Assembly: GCF_900128475.1 (NCBI RefSeq)
Contig: NZ_LT635839.1
Coordinates: forward strand, 342,282 to 406,281
DNA: 64,000 nucleotides
Direction of reading: 5' to 3'
Source: Mediterranea massiliensis
Lineage (GTDB): Bacteria; Bacteroidota; Bacteroidia; Bacteroidales; Bacteroidaceae
The position numbers and the translations under genes are program-made. Below are positions 36,601 to 43,571 of this stretch, piece after piece (the stretch's first letter is position 1; every line of letters starts with the position of its first letter). Below the pieces are notes generated by a model. It saw only the letters and a list, made by a program, of their open reading frames with translations. It was not told the DNA's origin and ran no database searches.

Positions 36601-37019
36601 CCGTCCACCACCCGTATGTTGGCACCTATGACGGCTTCACCGTGTACGTCTACGACCTTACCTTTCAGCACGAACGAACCCCGCGCCTGTTGTGTGGGTG
36701 CCGAGTGGAACACTACGATACGGTTGCCGTTCACTTCATAGCGTATGTCGGTGTCTGCCAGCATCTGGCGCAACATCTCTTCTACGGTGCCCTCATTGAC
36801 GTCTACCGTAACTTTTCTTGTAAGGTCGATATCCTTGTTCCGTATCAGGAACGAATAATCACCTTTTTCCTTGATTGCCTCAATAGCTTCCTTCATGGTC
36901 ACGTTTTCCACCCTGACGGTGAACTTCCGGCCCTGGTCCTGGGCCTCCAGCGGTAATCCCGCCCATGAGCTTCCTGCCCAAACCAGCAGGAACGCCACGA
37001 CGATTTTTCTTAGTTTCAT
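33609..37019 (-). CDS. SusC/RagA-type TonB-dependent transporter with STN domain
   Basis: A 1136-aa outer-membrane transporter. From the N-terminus: signal peptide (MKLRKIVVAFLLVWAG), a secretin/TonB short N-terminal (STN) domain (about 40-105, ending YEVNGNRIVV), a carboxypeptidase-like domain with GKVVDVHGEAVIGANI, the plug (VVVGYGVQKKANLTGAV, SFNIRGTNSINGG) and a 22-strand barrel ending FSFGINLTL. The STN domain lets it signal through the FecR/ECF sigma pair upstream. ATG 37019 is chosen over an in-frame start at 37172 because the signal peptide begins there. Confidence 0.96.
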   Translation of the reverse strand: MKLRKIVVAFLLVWAGSSWAGLPLEAQDQGRKFTVRVENVTMKEAIEAIKEKGDYSFLIRNKDIDLTRKVTVDVNEGTVEEMLRQMLADTDIRYEVNGNRIVVFHSAPTQQARGSFVLKGKVVDVHGEAVIGANIRVVDGTGGTITDVDGNFSLEVKPGDRITVSYIGYASTEMAVGDGQPISVTLHEDSRMIDEVVVVGYGVQKKANLTGAVSSVKMDEVLGNRPVVSVSNALMGAMPGLQVTGTSGQPGSELSFNIRGTNSINGGSPLVLVDNVEMDINMLDPNDIESVTVLKDAAASAIYGARAAFGVILVTTKKGSEDKRLTINYSNNFSFSTPMNMPKKASPMETVQAYKDMGWNGTYRTGEDIDTWLGFLEEYRQNPGSYPEGYAEVDGMRYQLAETDLFDDMLETGFQQTHNLAVSGGTKGLSYRMSAGMVSQDGVMVTNKDRFKRYNISSYIRSDVYSWITPELDIKYTNMSSSMPNSSAAYGIWGAAVAFPSYFPLGEVETSDGALLPVNSPRNQIMLGAPKLNDRDNVRIFGKVTITPFKDLKIIGEYTFNRKDKESTTNINKFDYANGNSNFSQETSTPNSSYEVGRETTDYTALNFYGTYAKTFGKHDLTVMGGFNQESSSYHYVWAQRLDMINEDLPSLSQGTGEYKNSESFSEYKVRGLFYRINYDFAGKYLIETNGRYDGSSKFPSDSRFGFFPSVSAGWRVSEEAFMDWSDSFLSNLKLRGSWGNIGNQSVDPYQFVPAMSAANPNWVVDTTKPTTLQPPALVSNSFTWEKVSTLDFGFDLGLFDNRLNATFDWYRRDTKGMLAPGMELPGVLGADAPTQNTADLRSKGWEISVDWNDRIGDWSYYVGFNLYDSRTHITKYNNESQLLGDRYYREGMELGEIWGYDTDRFYTVDDFEEGTLQADLTGGTLKPGIPKVEGYNPNPGDVLYVDHNDDGIINNGDNTALNSGDMRIIGNNTRRYQYGIRGGASWKGISLSFILQGVGKRDLWIMNELFYPQYDPYSTIFNTQLDYWTPERTDTYFPRLYTQAAGNSAANRMTQTHFLQNGAYLTIRNISLSYTFPKQWLNPWGVQGLQVFFSGENLFTFDHLPKGLDPERSAEYRGFNYPYLRQFSFGINLTL

Positions 37020-37036
37020 GGAATGTTGATTAATGG

Positions 37037-38071
37037 TTAATATGAATGTTTGGCTTTGTCCATGATGGTTATTGTACCATCCTTCCTGTGCCAAGTATAG
37101 CGTCCGTCCACATTGATTTCCCGCAGGATGTCGTCCAGTCCCTGATCGCGGTCGAAGCATCCCGAGAAGCATTCTCTCTTCAGGCGTTCACTTCCAATGT
37201 GTATTTTCAGCTGGAACTTTCTTTCCAGTTTTCGGGCGATGTCTTCAAATGGGGTATTGTCAAAGGTCAACCCGCCATCCGTCCAGTCACCGACTCTTCG
37301 CGCGTCCGTCCTGGCTTTCACCACTTTCCCCGTCCGGCGGTCATAACTTGCCATCTCGTCTGGCTTCAGTTCCAGCCTCGTGCCTCGAGGGGTCTTCATG
37401 GCGATGCATCCTTCCACCAGAGCCACTGTCACCATCTCGTCGCCACTGTAAGCGCAGAGGTCAAAGACTGTTCCCAATACCTGTACCTGCACGTCTTCCG
37501 TATGGACCGTGAAAGGTCTTTCCTTGTCTTTCTCCACCTCGAAGAGTCCTTCTCCGTCCAGCCAGATATTACGATTGTCAATGCCGAAGCTTCTGGCATA
37601 TCTCAACGTAGAACCTGCATTGAGTGTCACGACAGATCCGTCCGGCAGTGTTACCTTGGTCCGCGAGCTTGCCGGCACCTTGATTTCGTAAGGTGTCTCC
37701 GCAGCCATGTAGGCACGTGTCAGTTCCTCGGAGTGATGATACCACAAGGTGTTGCTCACCAGCAGCAGTGCCACGGCTGCGGCCGTCGCGAGCCATGCCA
37801 CCATCCGCCTCCGCCGGCCGGAAATCCGCATGGCTTTCGGTTTCTCTGAAGCAACTTGCCGCTTGATTTTACTCAGGTTCTCTTCTTCCTTACCGACGAA
37901 AACCGGCAGGGAAGCTAGGGCCCACACGGCCGACATGCGCCGCATCAGCCGCGCCGCTTCCTCATCCCGCTCCAGCAAAGTCTGTAGCTCTTGCCGTTCC
38001 TTTTCAGAACATTGTCCCGCAAGGAAATCCGCAATTCGTGATTCTATATTCATGCTGTTTTTGTCTTCCAT
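37037..38071 (-). CDS. FecR-type anti-sigma factor
   Basis: A 344-aa transmembrane regulator: cytosolic N-terminal sigma-binding part (1-85), one helix (MVAWLATAAAVALLLVSN), and a periplasmic FecR domain with KVTLPDGSVVTLNAGSTLRY, LDGEGLFEVEKD and VLGTVFDL, then a DUF4974 C-terminus (LTFDNTPFEDIARKLERKF). It should hold the adjacent ECF sigma inactive until SusC senses its ligand. It ends 17 nt before the SusC start. Confidence 0.95.
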   Translation of the reverse strand: MEDKNSMNIESRIADFLAGQCSEKERQELQTLLERDEEAARLMRRMSAVWALASLPVFVGKEEENLSKIKRQVASEKPKAMRISGRRRRMVAWLATAAAVALLLVSNTLWYHHSEELTRAYMAAETPYEIKVPASSRTKVTLPDGSVVTLNAGSTLRYARSFGIDNRNIWLDGEGLFEVEKDKERPFTVHTEDVQVQVLGTVFDLCAYSGDEMVTVALVEGCIAMKTPRGTRLELKPDEMASYDRRTGKVVKARTDARRVGDWTDGGLTFDNTPFEDIARKLERKFQLKIHIGSERLKRECFSGCFDRDQGLDDILREINVDGRYTWHRKDGTITIMDKAKHSY

Positions 38072-38198
38072 ATACAGTTATATACGCAGACTACAGAAAA
38101 ACGTTTAAAAGAAAAGCATTTTTTTTGCGTAACCCAGGCATTTTTATCTCGGAAAGCCTCATCCGCCGCATTCTGCCCAGGTGTGTGAGGCAGGGGCG

Positions 38199-38801
38199 TC
38201 ATTGCCAACACTCATGAAGCATCATCAGCACCGTAATCATACACGGCGTGCCCAAGGCTTCGCGCAGCTTGTTCAATGCAATGCGCATTTGCCCCCTTAC
38301 GGTAGACACGCTGAGCTGCTGTTCGTCGGCTATTTCGGCATAACTTTTGCCCTCATAGAGGCAGACCTGGAACACGGCACGGCATCGAGGTGGCAGTTTC
38401 TCCACTTCCGCCCGGATGAGGGCATCCATCTCACTGTCTTCCAAGGCATGTAGCGGATTGTCCGTAGCGATGATGCGCTTTTCCAGATAGGCATAGATTT
38501 CCTCCACGTGGTCCGTCAGCAATCTCTCGTTAAAATGGGAGGAACGCAAGTAGCTGACAGCCGCGTTCTGGGCCGCCCGCTTCAAGTAAGGCAACACCGG
38601 GCAGGCCACGCGCTCCTTGTTGCGCCATACACCGACAAAGACATCGTTCACCAGCTCGGCGGCCACGTTCCTGTCATGCACGTAATAGGTCACGACGGCG
38701 CACAAGTAGAGGTAGTAGGCATGGTAAATAGCGTCAAATGCCTTCATGTCGCCCCTGTTCAGTCGAACCACTATCTCTTCAGAAATCTCTTGTTGCCTCA
38801 T
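38199..38801 (-). CDS. ECF-type RNA polymerase sigma factor
   Basis: A 200-aa group IV sigma factor with region 2 (FDAIYHAYYLYL... AAELVNDVFVGVWRNKE) and region 4 (LEKLPPRCRAVFQ-type, YAEIADEQQLSVSTVRGQMRIALNKLRE). It should direct transcription of the PUL from promoters controlled through FecR. ATG 38801 is preferred over a TTG at 38810. A -7 element TAAGTTTG lies just upstream. A 127-nt gap separates it from fecR, room for a sigma-dependent promoter that I cannot define. Confidence 0.94.
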   Translation of the reverse strand: MRQQEISEEIVVRLNRGDMKAFDAIYHAYYLYLCAVVTYYVHDRNVAAELVNDVFVGVWRNKERVACPVLPYLKRAAQNAAVSYLRSSHFNERLLTDHVEEIYAYLEKRIIATDNPLHALEDSEMDALIRAEVEKLPPRCRAVFQVCLYEGKSYAEIADEQQLSVSTVRGQMRIALNKLREALGTPCMITVLMMLHECWQ

Positions 38802-38821
38802 TCTGTTCAATGACTTTTATG

Positions 38822-38829
38822 CAAACTTA
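38822..38829 (-). promoter_or_regulatory. -7 promoter element of the ECF sigma gene
   Basis: Minus-strand TAAGTTTG about 20 nt before the ATG at 38801; no clear -33 element. Confidence 0.45.
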
Positions 38830-39017
38830 CGGAAAAACTTCGGAATATCCGCCGAATTGCAGCAGATTAACGCAACAGGATTTGATAATTAGGGAGTTAG
38901 AGGAAAAATGCAGAAGTTGGGCAGACAGTTGAAAACCGTCTTAAAGCAGATTAAAGCAAAAGAACGGTTTCCTAATCATTACCCGATGAAAGTGCAGATT
39001 TAACAGTTCCTGTTTCA

Positions 39018-39083
39018 TTTTGCGGCGTTCTGCGCAGTTTTGCTTATCAATAGGTAACTCGTTGATTTATAGTTTTGCAACCA
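39018..39083 (+). promoter_or_regulatory. Integrase upstream region, duplicated at 42178
   Basis: A 33-bp block beginning TTTTGCGGCG, then 23 bases, then TTTGCAACCA. It contains the -7 element TAGTTTTG (39070-39077) and ends 13 nt before the integrase ATG. A diverged copy with identical spacing lies at 42178-42243. In Bacteroides elements the attachment site is often next to int, so it may include one arm of the att site. Confidence 0.6.
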
Positions 39084-39096
39084 AAAAGAAACGAGT

Positions 39097-40326
39097 ATGG
39101 CAAGAAGCACATTCAAGGTGCTGTTCTACGTGAACGGCAGTAAGGAAAAGAACGGAATTGTCCCCATCATGGGACGAGTTACAATCAATGGTACGGTAGC
39201 ACAGTTCAGCTGCAAGCGGACTATCCCGAAAGAGCTTTGGGATGCCAAAGGGAACAAGGCAAAGGGCAAGAGTATGGAAGCGAGGGAAACCAATCTTGCG
39301 CTTGACAACATCAAGGCTCAAATCATCAAGCATTACCAGCGTATATCCGACCGTGAAGCCTATGTAACGGCAGAAATGGTACGCAATGCCTATCAGGGAT
39401 TGGGCGGTGAGTATGAAACGTTGCTCGGTGCTTTCGACAAGGAAAATGAAGTGTTCAAGAAGCGTGTCGGAAAAGACAGGGGCAGGGCAACCTATATGGC
39501 AAGGGTACGGGCAAGAAACCATGTGGCGGCATTCATCAGGTCACATTACAAGCGGAACGACATCTCCATGCCTGAACTTACGCCCGACTTCATCAAGGAG
39601 TTCGCCGTGTTCCTTTCCAACGAAGCCGGACTGCACAACGGTTCGATATGGGAAAACTGCATGTGGCTGAAAGGTGTGGTGATGCGGGCGCATTTCAACG
39701 GACATATACCGAGGAATCCGTTTGCCCAGTTCCATATAAGCCCGAACACGAAAGAGCGTGAATATCTGACGGAGAATGAGTTAAAAACATTGATGGAATT
39801 TCAGTTCAAAGACCCCAAGAACTCCTATCTCCGTGATATTTTTGTTTTCGCCAGTTTTACCGCCCTGTCATTCGTGGATATAAAGGAATTAAACAATGAC
39901 CAGATTGTGGAAGTGAACGGTGAGAAATGGATTATTTCCAAACGACACAAGACGGGTGTACCGTTTCAGGTAAAGCTGCTGGATATTCCCTTGCAGATAA
40001 TTGAGCGTTACAAGGCTTTTCAGGAAAACAATCTTGTATTTCCCAATCTCAACTATTGGTCAATATGCAAGCGTATGGGAAAGATGATAAAGGAATGCGG
40101 CATCACCAAGAAAATCAGCTTTCATTGCTCAAGGCACGGGTTTGCGACCCTGGCTCTCAGCAAAGGGATGCCAATTGAGAGCGTCAGCCGTATTTTGGGG
40201 CATACGAACATTGAGACCACGCAAATCTATGCGAAGATAACCGTACAGAAATTGGATAATGACCTCACGATGCTGGGCGACAAACTGAGCAAATCATTCG
40301 GAAACGTGAAAATGGCAGGGATATGA
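39097..40326 (+). CDS. Tyrosine-type site-specific recombinase (mobile-element integrase)
   Basis: A 409-aa integrase: Arm-type DNA-binding domain (1-90, VLFYVNGSKEKNG...), SAM-like core-binding domain (110-215) and catalytic domain with Lys285 in RHKTG, His343-x-x-Arg346-His347 in FHCSRHGFA, His369 in LGHTN and nucleophile Tyr378 in TQIYAK. The first catalytic Arg position reads TALSFVDIKEL with Ser instead, as I recall for many Bacteroides transposon integrases. It marks the left end of a decayed element. Overlaps the next gene by 4 nt. Confidence 0.93.
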   Translation: MARSTFKVLFYVNGSKEKNGIVPIMGRVTINGTVAQFSCKRTIPKELWDAKGNKAKGKSMEARETNLALDNIKAQIIKHYQRISDREAYVTAEMVRNAYQGLGGEYETLLGAFDKENEVFKKRVGKDRGRATYMARVRARNHVAAFIRSHYKRNDISMPELTPDFIKEFAVFLSNEAGLHNGSIWENCMWLKGVVMRAHFNGHIPRNPFAQFHISPNTKEREYLTENELKTLMEFQFKDPKNSYLRDIFVFASFTALSFVDIKELNNDQIVEVNGEKWIISKRHKTGVPFQVKLLDIPLQIIERYKAFQENNLVFPNLNYWSICKRMGKMIKECGITKKISFHCSRHGFATLALSKGMPIESVSRILGHTNIETTQIYAKITVQKLDNDLTMLGDKLSKSFGNVKMAGI

Positions 40327-40694
40327 AACGTGAAATAATCACAACGGATAGCTATGGTAGAATTACCATACCATCCGATACAGGTAATATATGGATGAAT
40401 GAAATGGAGCTAGTAGAGCTGTTCGGGGTAATCGCCCCGACGCTCCGTGCCGCCATTCGTGACGTGTACAAGTGTGGAATTTTTAATCCTCTTGAAGCTG
40501 AAAAACGTATCAAGCTACCCAACGGCTATTACGCGGACATGTATGCCTTGCCGATGGTGGTGGCACTCGCTTTCCGCATTGACACGTCAGGTGCCGCAAC
40601 GGTTCGCAATGCACTGCTGGAAAGATTGTGCCGCCGAAAAGAAAAACAAGTCCTGCTGGTGTCAATGAATAACAGGATGTCGAATGAATGTTAG
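40323..40694 (+). CDS. Unrecognised protein coupled to the integrase
   Basis: A 123-aa protein starting MKREIITTDSYGRITIP, with a helix-turn-helix-like central part (LVELFGVIAPTLRAAIRDVYK) and NGYYADMYALPMVVALAFRI. No family assigned with certainty. Translationally coupled to the integrase (ATGA overlap), so it may assist integration or excision; this is inference only. Confidence 0.65.
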   Translation: MKREIITTDSYGRITIPSDTGNIWMNEMELVELFGVIAPTLRAAIRDVYKCGIFNPLEAEKRIKLPNGYYADMYALPMVVALAFRIDTSGAATVRNALLERLCRRKEKQVLLVSMNNRMSNEC

Positions 40695-40706
40695 AATGAA
40701 CTTTTT

Positions 40707-40844
40707 ATGTTCAGCCACTACAATACCCATGCGGACATCAAGCGGCGGAAGAACGAGAGCCGGACGTATTTCTTTGACAGGGCGGTGGAACGGCTGAACC
40801 GCAGGATGATGCGGGACGAGAAGGCGGAACGGAAGAGGCGGTGA
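40707..40844 (+). CDS. Small basic ORF or gene fragment
   Basis: A 45-codon frame, MFSHYNTHADIKRRKN..., ending RMMRDEKAERKRR, highly charged. It may be a real small gene or the leftover of a larger mobilization gene. No ribosome site stands out. Confidence 0.35.
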   Translation: MFSHYNTHADIKRRKNESRTYFFDRAVERLNRRMMRDEKAERKRR

Positions 40845-40911
40845 AGCAAGAAAATAAGCGATAAGTCCGCCTTGATTTATTACGAAAAAAATAAAAAAAG
40901 TTTCTACTATA

Positions 40912-40942
40912 TTTGTATTATCAAATATAAATTGTACTTTTG
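40912..40942 (+). promoter_or_regulatory. Bacteroides-type promoter of the NYN leader
   Basis: TTTG (40912-40915), a 19-nt spacer and TACTTTTG (40935-40942): a near-perfect match, giving a transcript start near 40950. Confidence 0.8.
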
Positions 40943-40950
40943 CAATACAA

Positions 40951-41010
40951 TATCGCCCTTAGGTGGAAAATACTAAGGCTCGCCACCCCTAAAAAGGTGG
41001 CTTATTTTTT
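40951..41010 (+). ncRNA. Structured leader with competing hairpins and terminator before the NYN gene
   Basis: CCTTAG/CTAAGG (40957-40962 with 40973-40978) makes a hairpin whose loop starts GTGG. Downstream GCCACC/GGTGGC (40982-40987 with 40996-41001) is followed by TTATTTTTT, an intrinsic terminator. The GGTGG at 40962-40966 can instead pair with CCACC at 40983-40987, a mutually exclusive or pseudoknotted state that would break the terminator. It could be an attenuator or a free 60-nt RNA; no known riboswitch class fits by eye. Confidence 0.6.
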
Positions 41011-41027
41011 ATATATACAATTGGAAT

Positions 41028-41669
41028 ATGGAGCAAAAACAACGCGTTATAGTCTATATTGACGGATTCAATTTCTATTTCGGACTGAAGAGCAACGCTA
41101 AATGGAAGAAATATTACTGGCTTGATATAGTCAAGTTGTTCGAGATGTTCATGCGTCCGAATCAGGAGCTTGTTGCCGTCAAGTATTTTTCGGCAAAGCC
41201 TGATGATATAGACCAAAGTCTTCGCCAGAATGCCTTTTTTCAAGCCAATAGAGAAAATCCAAAATTCAAGTTGATATTGGGTAAGTATCTGAAAAAATCT
41301 ATAACCTGTTTCAAATGCGGAAATGTTATTCATACCCATGAGGAAAAGGAAACTGATGTACGAATAGCTACACAGATTGTAGCAGATGCCTATCAGAAGA
41401 ATTGTGATATATCCATTGTAGTATCAGCTGATAGTGACATGATACCTGCTATCGAACTTGCAACAGAAGCTTGTCAAAAGGTTTTTGTATATTTCCCTCC
41501 TTACCAGTACTCCAGTAATCTTGCTACTATGGGTATGGGTAAGCCTATCCATATGAAACAATATGAAACTCGTTTCAGGCAATGTCTTTTACCTGATGTG
41601 GTACATCTTGGAAAGGCAAACTTTGATTTACAGATACCTAAGAAATGGAAGGCTTTTCAGTCAATCTGA
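41028..41669 (+). CDS. NYN domain protein (PIN-like putative ribonuclease)
   Basis: A 213-aa protein of the NYN/LabA-like fold. Acidic residues expected to hold the metal are present: Asp12 and Asn15 in VYIDGFNFYFGLK, Asp110 in KETDVRIATQIVADA, and Asp135/Asp137 in VVSADSDMIPAI. A CxxC pair (CFKCG, 94-97) sits in the middle, possibly a degenerate zinc knuckle. NYN proteins are usually RNA nucleases or RNA-binding regulators. It has its own promoter, structured leader and terminator inside the mobile remnant. Target unknown. Confidence 0.85.
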   Translation: MEQKQRVIVYIDGFNFYFGLKSNAKWKKYYWLDIVKLFEMFMRPNQELVAVKYFSAKPDDIDQSLRQNAFFQANRENPKFKLILGKYLKKSITCFKCGNVIHTHEEKETDVRIATQIVADAYQKNCDISIVVSADSDMIPAIELATEACQKVFVYFPPYQYSSNLATMGMGKPIHMKQYETRFRQCLLPDVVHLGKANFDLQIPKKWKAFQSI

Positions 41670-41696
41670 ATCAGAAATACGCGTTATAAAAAAGGA

Positions 41697-41747
41697 AAAT
41701 CCGTAATACAGTCTGGAATATCTAGTCGTATTACGGATTTTTCTTTT
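41697..41747 (+). terminator. Terminator of the NYN gene
   Basis: Perfect 13-bp arms (41697-41709 with 41728-41740, core CCGTAATAC/GTATTACGG) followed by a T-rich tail, 27 nt after the stop. Confidence 0.85.
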
Positions 41748-41761
41748 CGTCTATGATATTT

Positions 41762-41992
41762 CTATTTGTTCTGCAAGAGGTATTGCAGTTCGGGGTCGGA
41801 CTGTATGCGCTGCAACTCGTCAGCGACAATCTGCCGGACCTCGGCACGGATACGGTTGTAGTTATCCTAGTTCATCTCCTTCATGCGGTCGTTGCCGCCG
41901 GCATCTGTAAAGTCCGTGATGACGGGTATAGACCGGTAAGCCTGTTCCTCACGCTTCACTTTCTCGGCATCGACTACAATTGGATGATTAAC
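41762..41992 (-). pseudogene. Broken C-terminal gene fragment
   Basis: On the minus strand a frame reads ...DAEKVKREEQAYRSIPVI, TDFTDAGGNDRMKEMN, then an in-frame TAG (41869-41867), then DNYNRIRAEVRQIVADEL and LQYLLQNK to a TAG at 41764-41762. The protein-like text on both sides of the stop suggests a decayed mobile-element gene whose N-terminus is missing. I do not recognise the family. Confidence 0.55.
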
Positions 41993-42080
41993 GGTTTAAT
42001 CTGACGTAGTGACGACATGAAGTCATTGAATCAGTAAATCAGTGCGTCAGTCAATCTGTAATTATCTGCAACAACCAGTC

Positions 42081-42118
42081 CCCGAAGACGTGCATATTCC
42101 ACGACTTCGGGCTTTTTT
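42081..42118. terminator. Intrinsic terminator in mobile remnant
   Basis: CCCGAAGACGTG pairs with CACGACTTCGGG around a 7-nt loop (42081-42111), followed by six T residues on the plus strand. Confidence 0.75.
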
Positions 42119-42177
42119 ATTTCCTTTTACCTGAAAGAGCCATCCGTTTATACTGCATTTTCTTTTTGCATGACCTA

Positions 42178-42243
42178 TTTTGCGCCGTTCCGCATAGATT
42201 TGCGTATCAAGATTTTACCGACACTTCCGTAGCTTTGCAACCA
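42178..42243 (+). repeat. Second copy of the integrase upstream region, without integrase
   Basis: 27 of 33 bases match 39018-39050, and TTTGCAACCA follows at exactly the same distance. A -7 element TAGCTTTG is kept at 42230-42237. No integrase follows. This suggests a second related element, or a duplicated end, whose int gene was deleted. Confidence 0.65.
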
Positions 42244-42297
42244 TGTTTAATCCATTGCCGACAGAATGTAGGCAGCACTAAAACCTGTATCAAAAAT

Positions 42298-42429
42298 ATG
42301 AAGAAAAAAGAAATCATTTGCGTAGGTACAACTCTCTACAGGATTGTAAATCGGGATTGTCATTATTCACCTATAAGGGGAATAGGACGTTACTACACGG
42401 TAAACAAAACACAGCTGGAAAAATTCTGA
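42298..42429 (+). CDS. Small unrecognised ORF in mobile remnant
   Basis: A 43-codon frame, MKKKEIICVGTTLYRIVN, then RDCHYSPIRGIGRYYTVN. The N-terminal words look protein-like and similar starts occur, as far as I recall, in Bacteroides transposon genes, so this may be the truncated start of a longer gene. Confidence 0.4.
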   Translation: MKKKEIICVGTTLYRIVNRDCHYSPIRGIGRYYTVNKTQLEKF

Positions 42430-42521
42430 TATTTTGATGAGATGATGAAAGTATATATAAACACATAAAGAGAAACAGCAACTTACGTCTCCATCAACCT
42501 TTCAACAAGAGAATCGGGGTG

Positions 42522-42776
42522 ATGAAAAAAGAAAGGACATACCGCACTCTACATCACTTTTCTTTGGGCGAGCGGTTTGATGAAACGATGACGAATGTAT
42601 ATCATTCTGGCGTCAGTGCATTATGCCATTAAATCATCAATTCATCGGATTTTCATCCGCCAACAAGTCTGTCGAACAAACGGACGGAAGGAAATGCCAC
42701 TATCCGCAGGCAGGTCGGACATCCGACCTGCCTGCGGTCCGACCAGCCGACAAGGGAAGGCGTATCATATCAATGA
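42522..42776 (+). pseudogene. Possible gene remnant with in-frame stop
   Basis: From ATG 42522 the frame reads MKKERTYRTLHHFSLGERF and on to a TAA at 42630-42632. Read past that stop, it stays open to TGA 42774-42776. The first part looks coding; the remainder runs through a perfect palindrome. Unrecognised and uncertain. Confidence 0.3.
42704..42737. repeat. Perfect 16-bp inverted repeat with 2-nt spacer
   Basis: CCGCAGGCAGGTCGGA at 42704-42719 and its exact inverse at 42722-42737, separated by CA. GC-rich and able to extrude as a cruciform. No T-run follows, so it is not a normal terminator. It lies about 270 bp before the MobV fragment. Confidence 0.85.
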
Positions 42777-42838
42777 AAAGAAAAGGTCTGCCTATACCGC
42801 TGGTACTCTCACAGGCTTTTGGAAACAGAAAAGCCATA

Positions 42839-42960
42839 GCTCATTAGGGCATTTTCTTTACGCAGTGCAGGCACAGCTAAAAATGCCCCAATGAGCCAAC
42901 GGGGTTACACCCCTCTGGACACCCCCGTTTGCCATGCGGCATGACCGCAGCAGACGGAAA
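42839..42960 (+). other. Candidate oriT region upstream of mobV
   Basis: A 17-bp inverted repeat with one mismatch (GCTCATTAGGGCATTTT at 42839-42855; inverse at 42880-42896) is followed by GGGGTTACACCCC and GACACCCCCG words just before the relaxase gene. MobV relaxases nick an inverted-repeat oriT close to their own start, so this is the likely place. The nick site is not identified. Confidence 0.4.
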
Positions 42961-43001
42961 CCAACAAACCAAATTGTCAAACCTGAAAACGAAAAACAAG
43001 C

Positions 43002-43217
43002 ATGGGATATATAAGCATTCAAATCAACAAAGCGAAAGGCTCGGCTGACACGGGCGCATCCGACCACATAGAACGTAAGACCATACCCAAGAACGCAGAC
43101 CCTACACGTACACATCTCAACCGTGAACTGGTGGAGTTTCCTGATGGAGTGTCCGACCGTACCGAAGCGATAAGTCACCGTATCCGTACGGCTGGTATCA
43201 AACGTAAGATAACGTGA
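43002..43217 (+). pseudogene. MobV-type relaxase, truncated by IS982 end
   Basis: Only the first 70 codons remain: MGYISIQINKAKGSADTG, then HIERKTIPKNADPTRTHLN and ELVEFPDGVSDRTEAI, a clear Pre/MobV N-terminus (the HLN element is in motif I). The normal protein is several hundred residues. The frame runs into the IS982 terminal inverted repeat at 43212 and stops at TGA 43215-43217. Motifs II and III are lost, so it cannot work. Confidence 0.85.
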
Positions 43218-43346
43218 ATTCGATATAAGTAAATAAATATCTCATTGAAAATTAGAAACATAGCGATAAAAGTATTAAATTTATAGTACTCAATTATAAC
43301 ATTTAAACGATTACCGCTATGTTCTCAGAGTCTAAAATTACGGAAA
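43212..43346 (+). mobile_element. 135-bp end fragment of IS982-family element
   Basis: Starts with the terminal repeat ACGTGAATTCGATATAAG and matches the right end of the intact copy (48527 down to about 48393) in inverted orientation, base for base as far as I can read, through the first nine codons of the transposase (MFSESKITE). Identity stops abruptly at 43346. The left junction cuts mobV; the right part was deleted. Confidence 0.9.
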
Positions 43347-43349
43347 ATA

Positions 43350-43537
43350 ACTTGTTTTTATGCGGTTGCACTAAAAAACAAACTTCTATTACTGATAATT
43401 TTGTCCTATAGCGACAATATTTATGACATGCAACGCCTTTGCGGCAAGCGAATGGACGAAAAGAAACGCCCGCAAGCGGTATTGATGCGGAACTGGTGTA
43501 CAGCAAGCATATCTACCGACACGAGACAGAGTCCTGA
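43350..43537 (+). pseudogene. Frameshifted C-terminal fragment of a mobile-element gene
   Basis: A frame reads ILSYSDNIYDMQRLCGKRMDEKKRPQAV, continuing after a one-base frameshift near 43481 as DAELVYSKHIYRHETES and a TGA at 43535-43537. Protein-like text in two frames indicates a broken gene end. Family not recognised. Confidence 0.5.
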
Positions 43538-43571
43538 TTATCAACAAAAAGAGTTTCTACCCCACTCTCAC

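Noticed and set aside
33837..36956. Two plus-strand frames of about 360 and 400 codons opposite susC
   Set aside because: Both mirror the SusC frame and show no family motif, signal peptide or ribosome site.
40951..41669. Type III toxin-antitoxin (tandem-repeat RNA plus nuclease)
   Set aside because: The leader has no tandem repeats and the protein is NYN-type rather than ToxN-like; kept only as a loose analogy.
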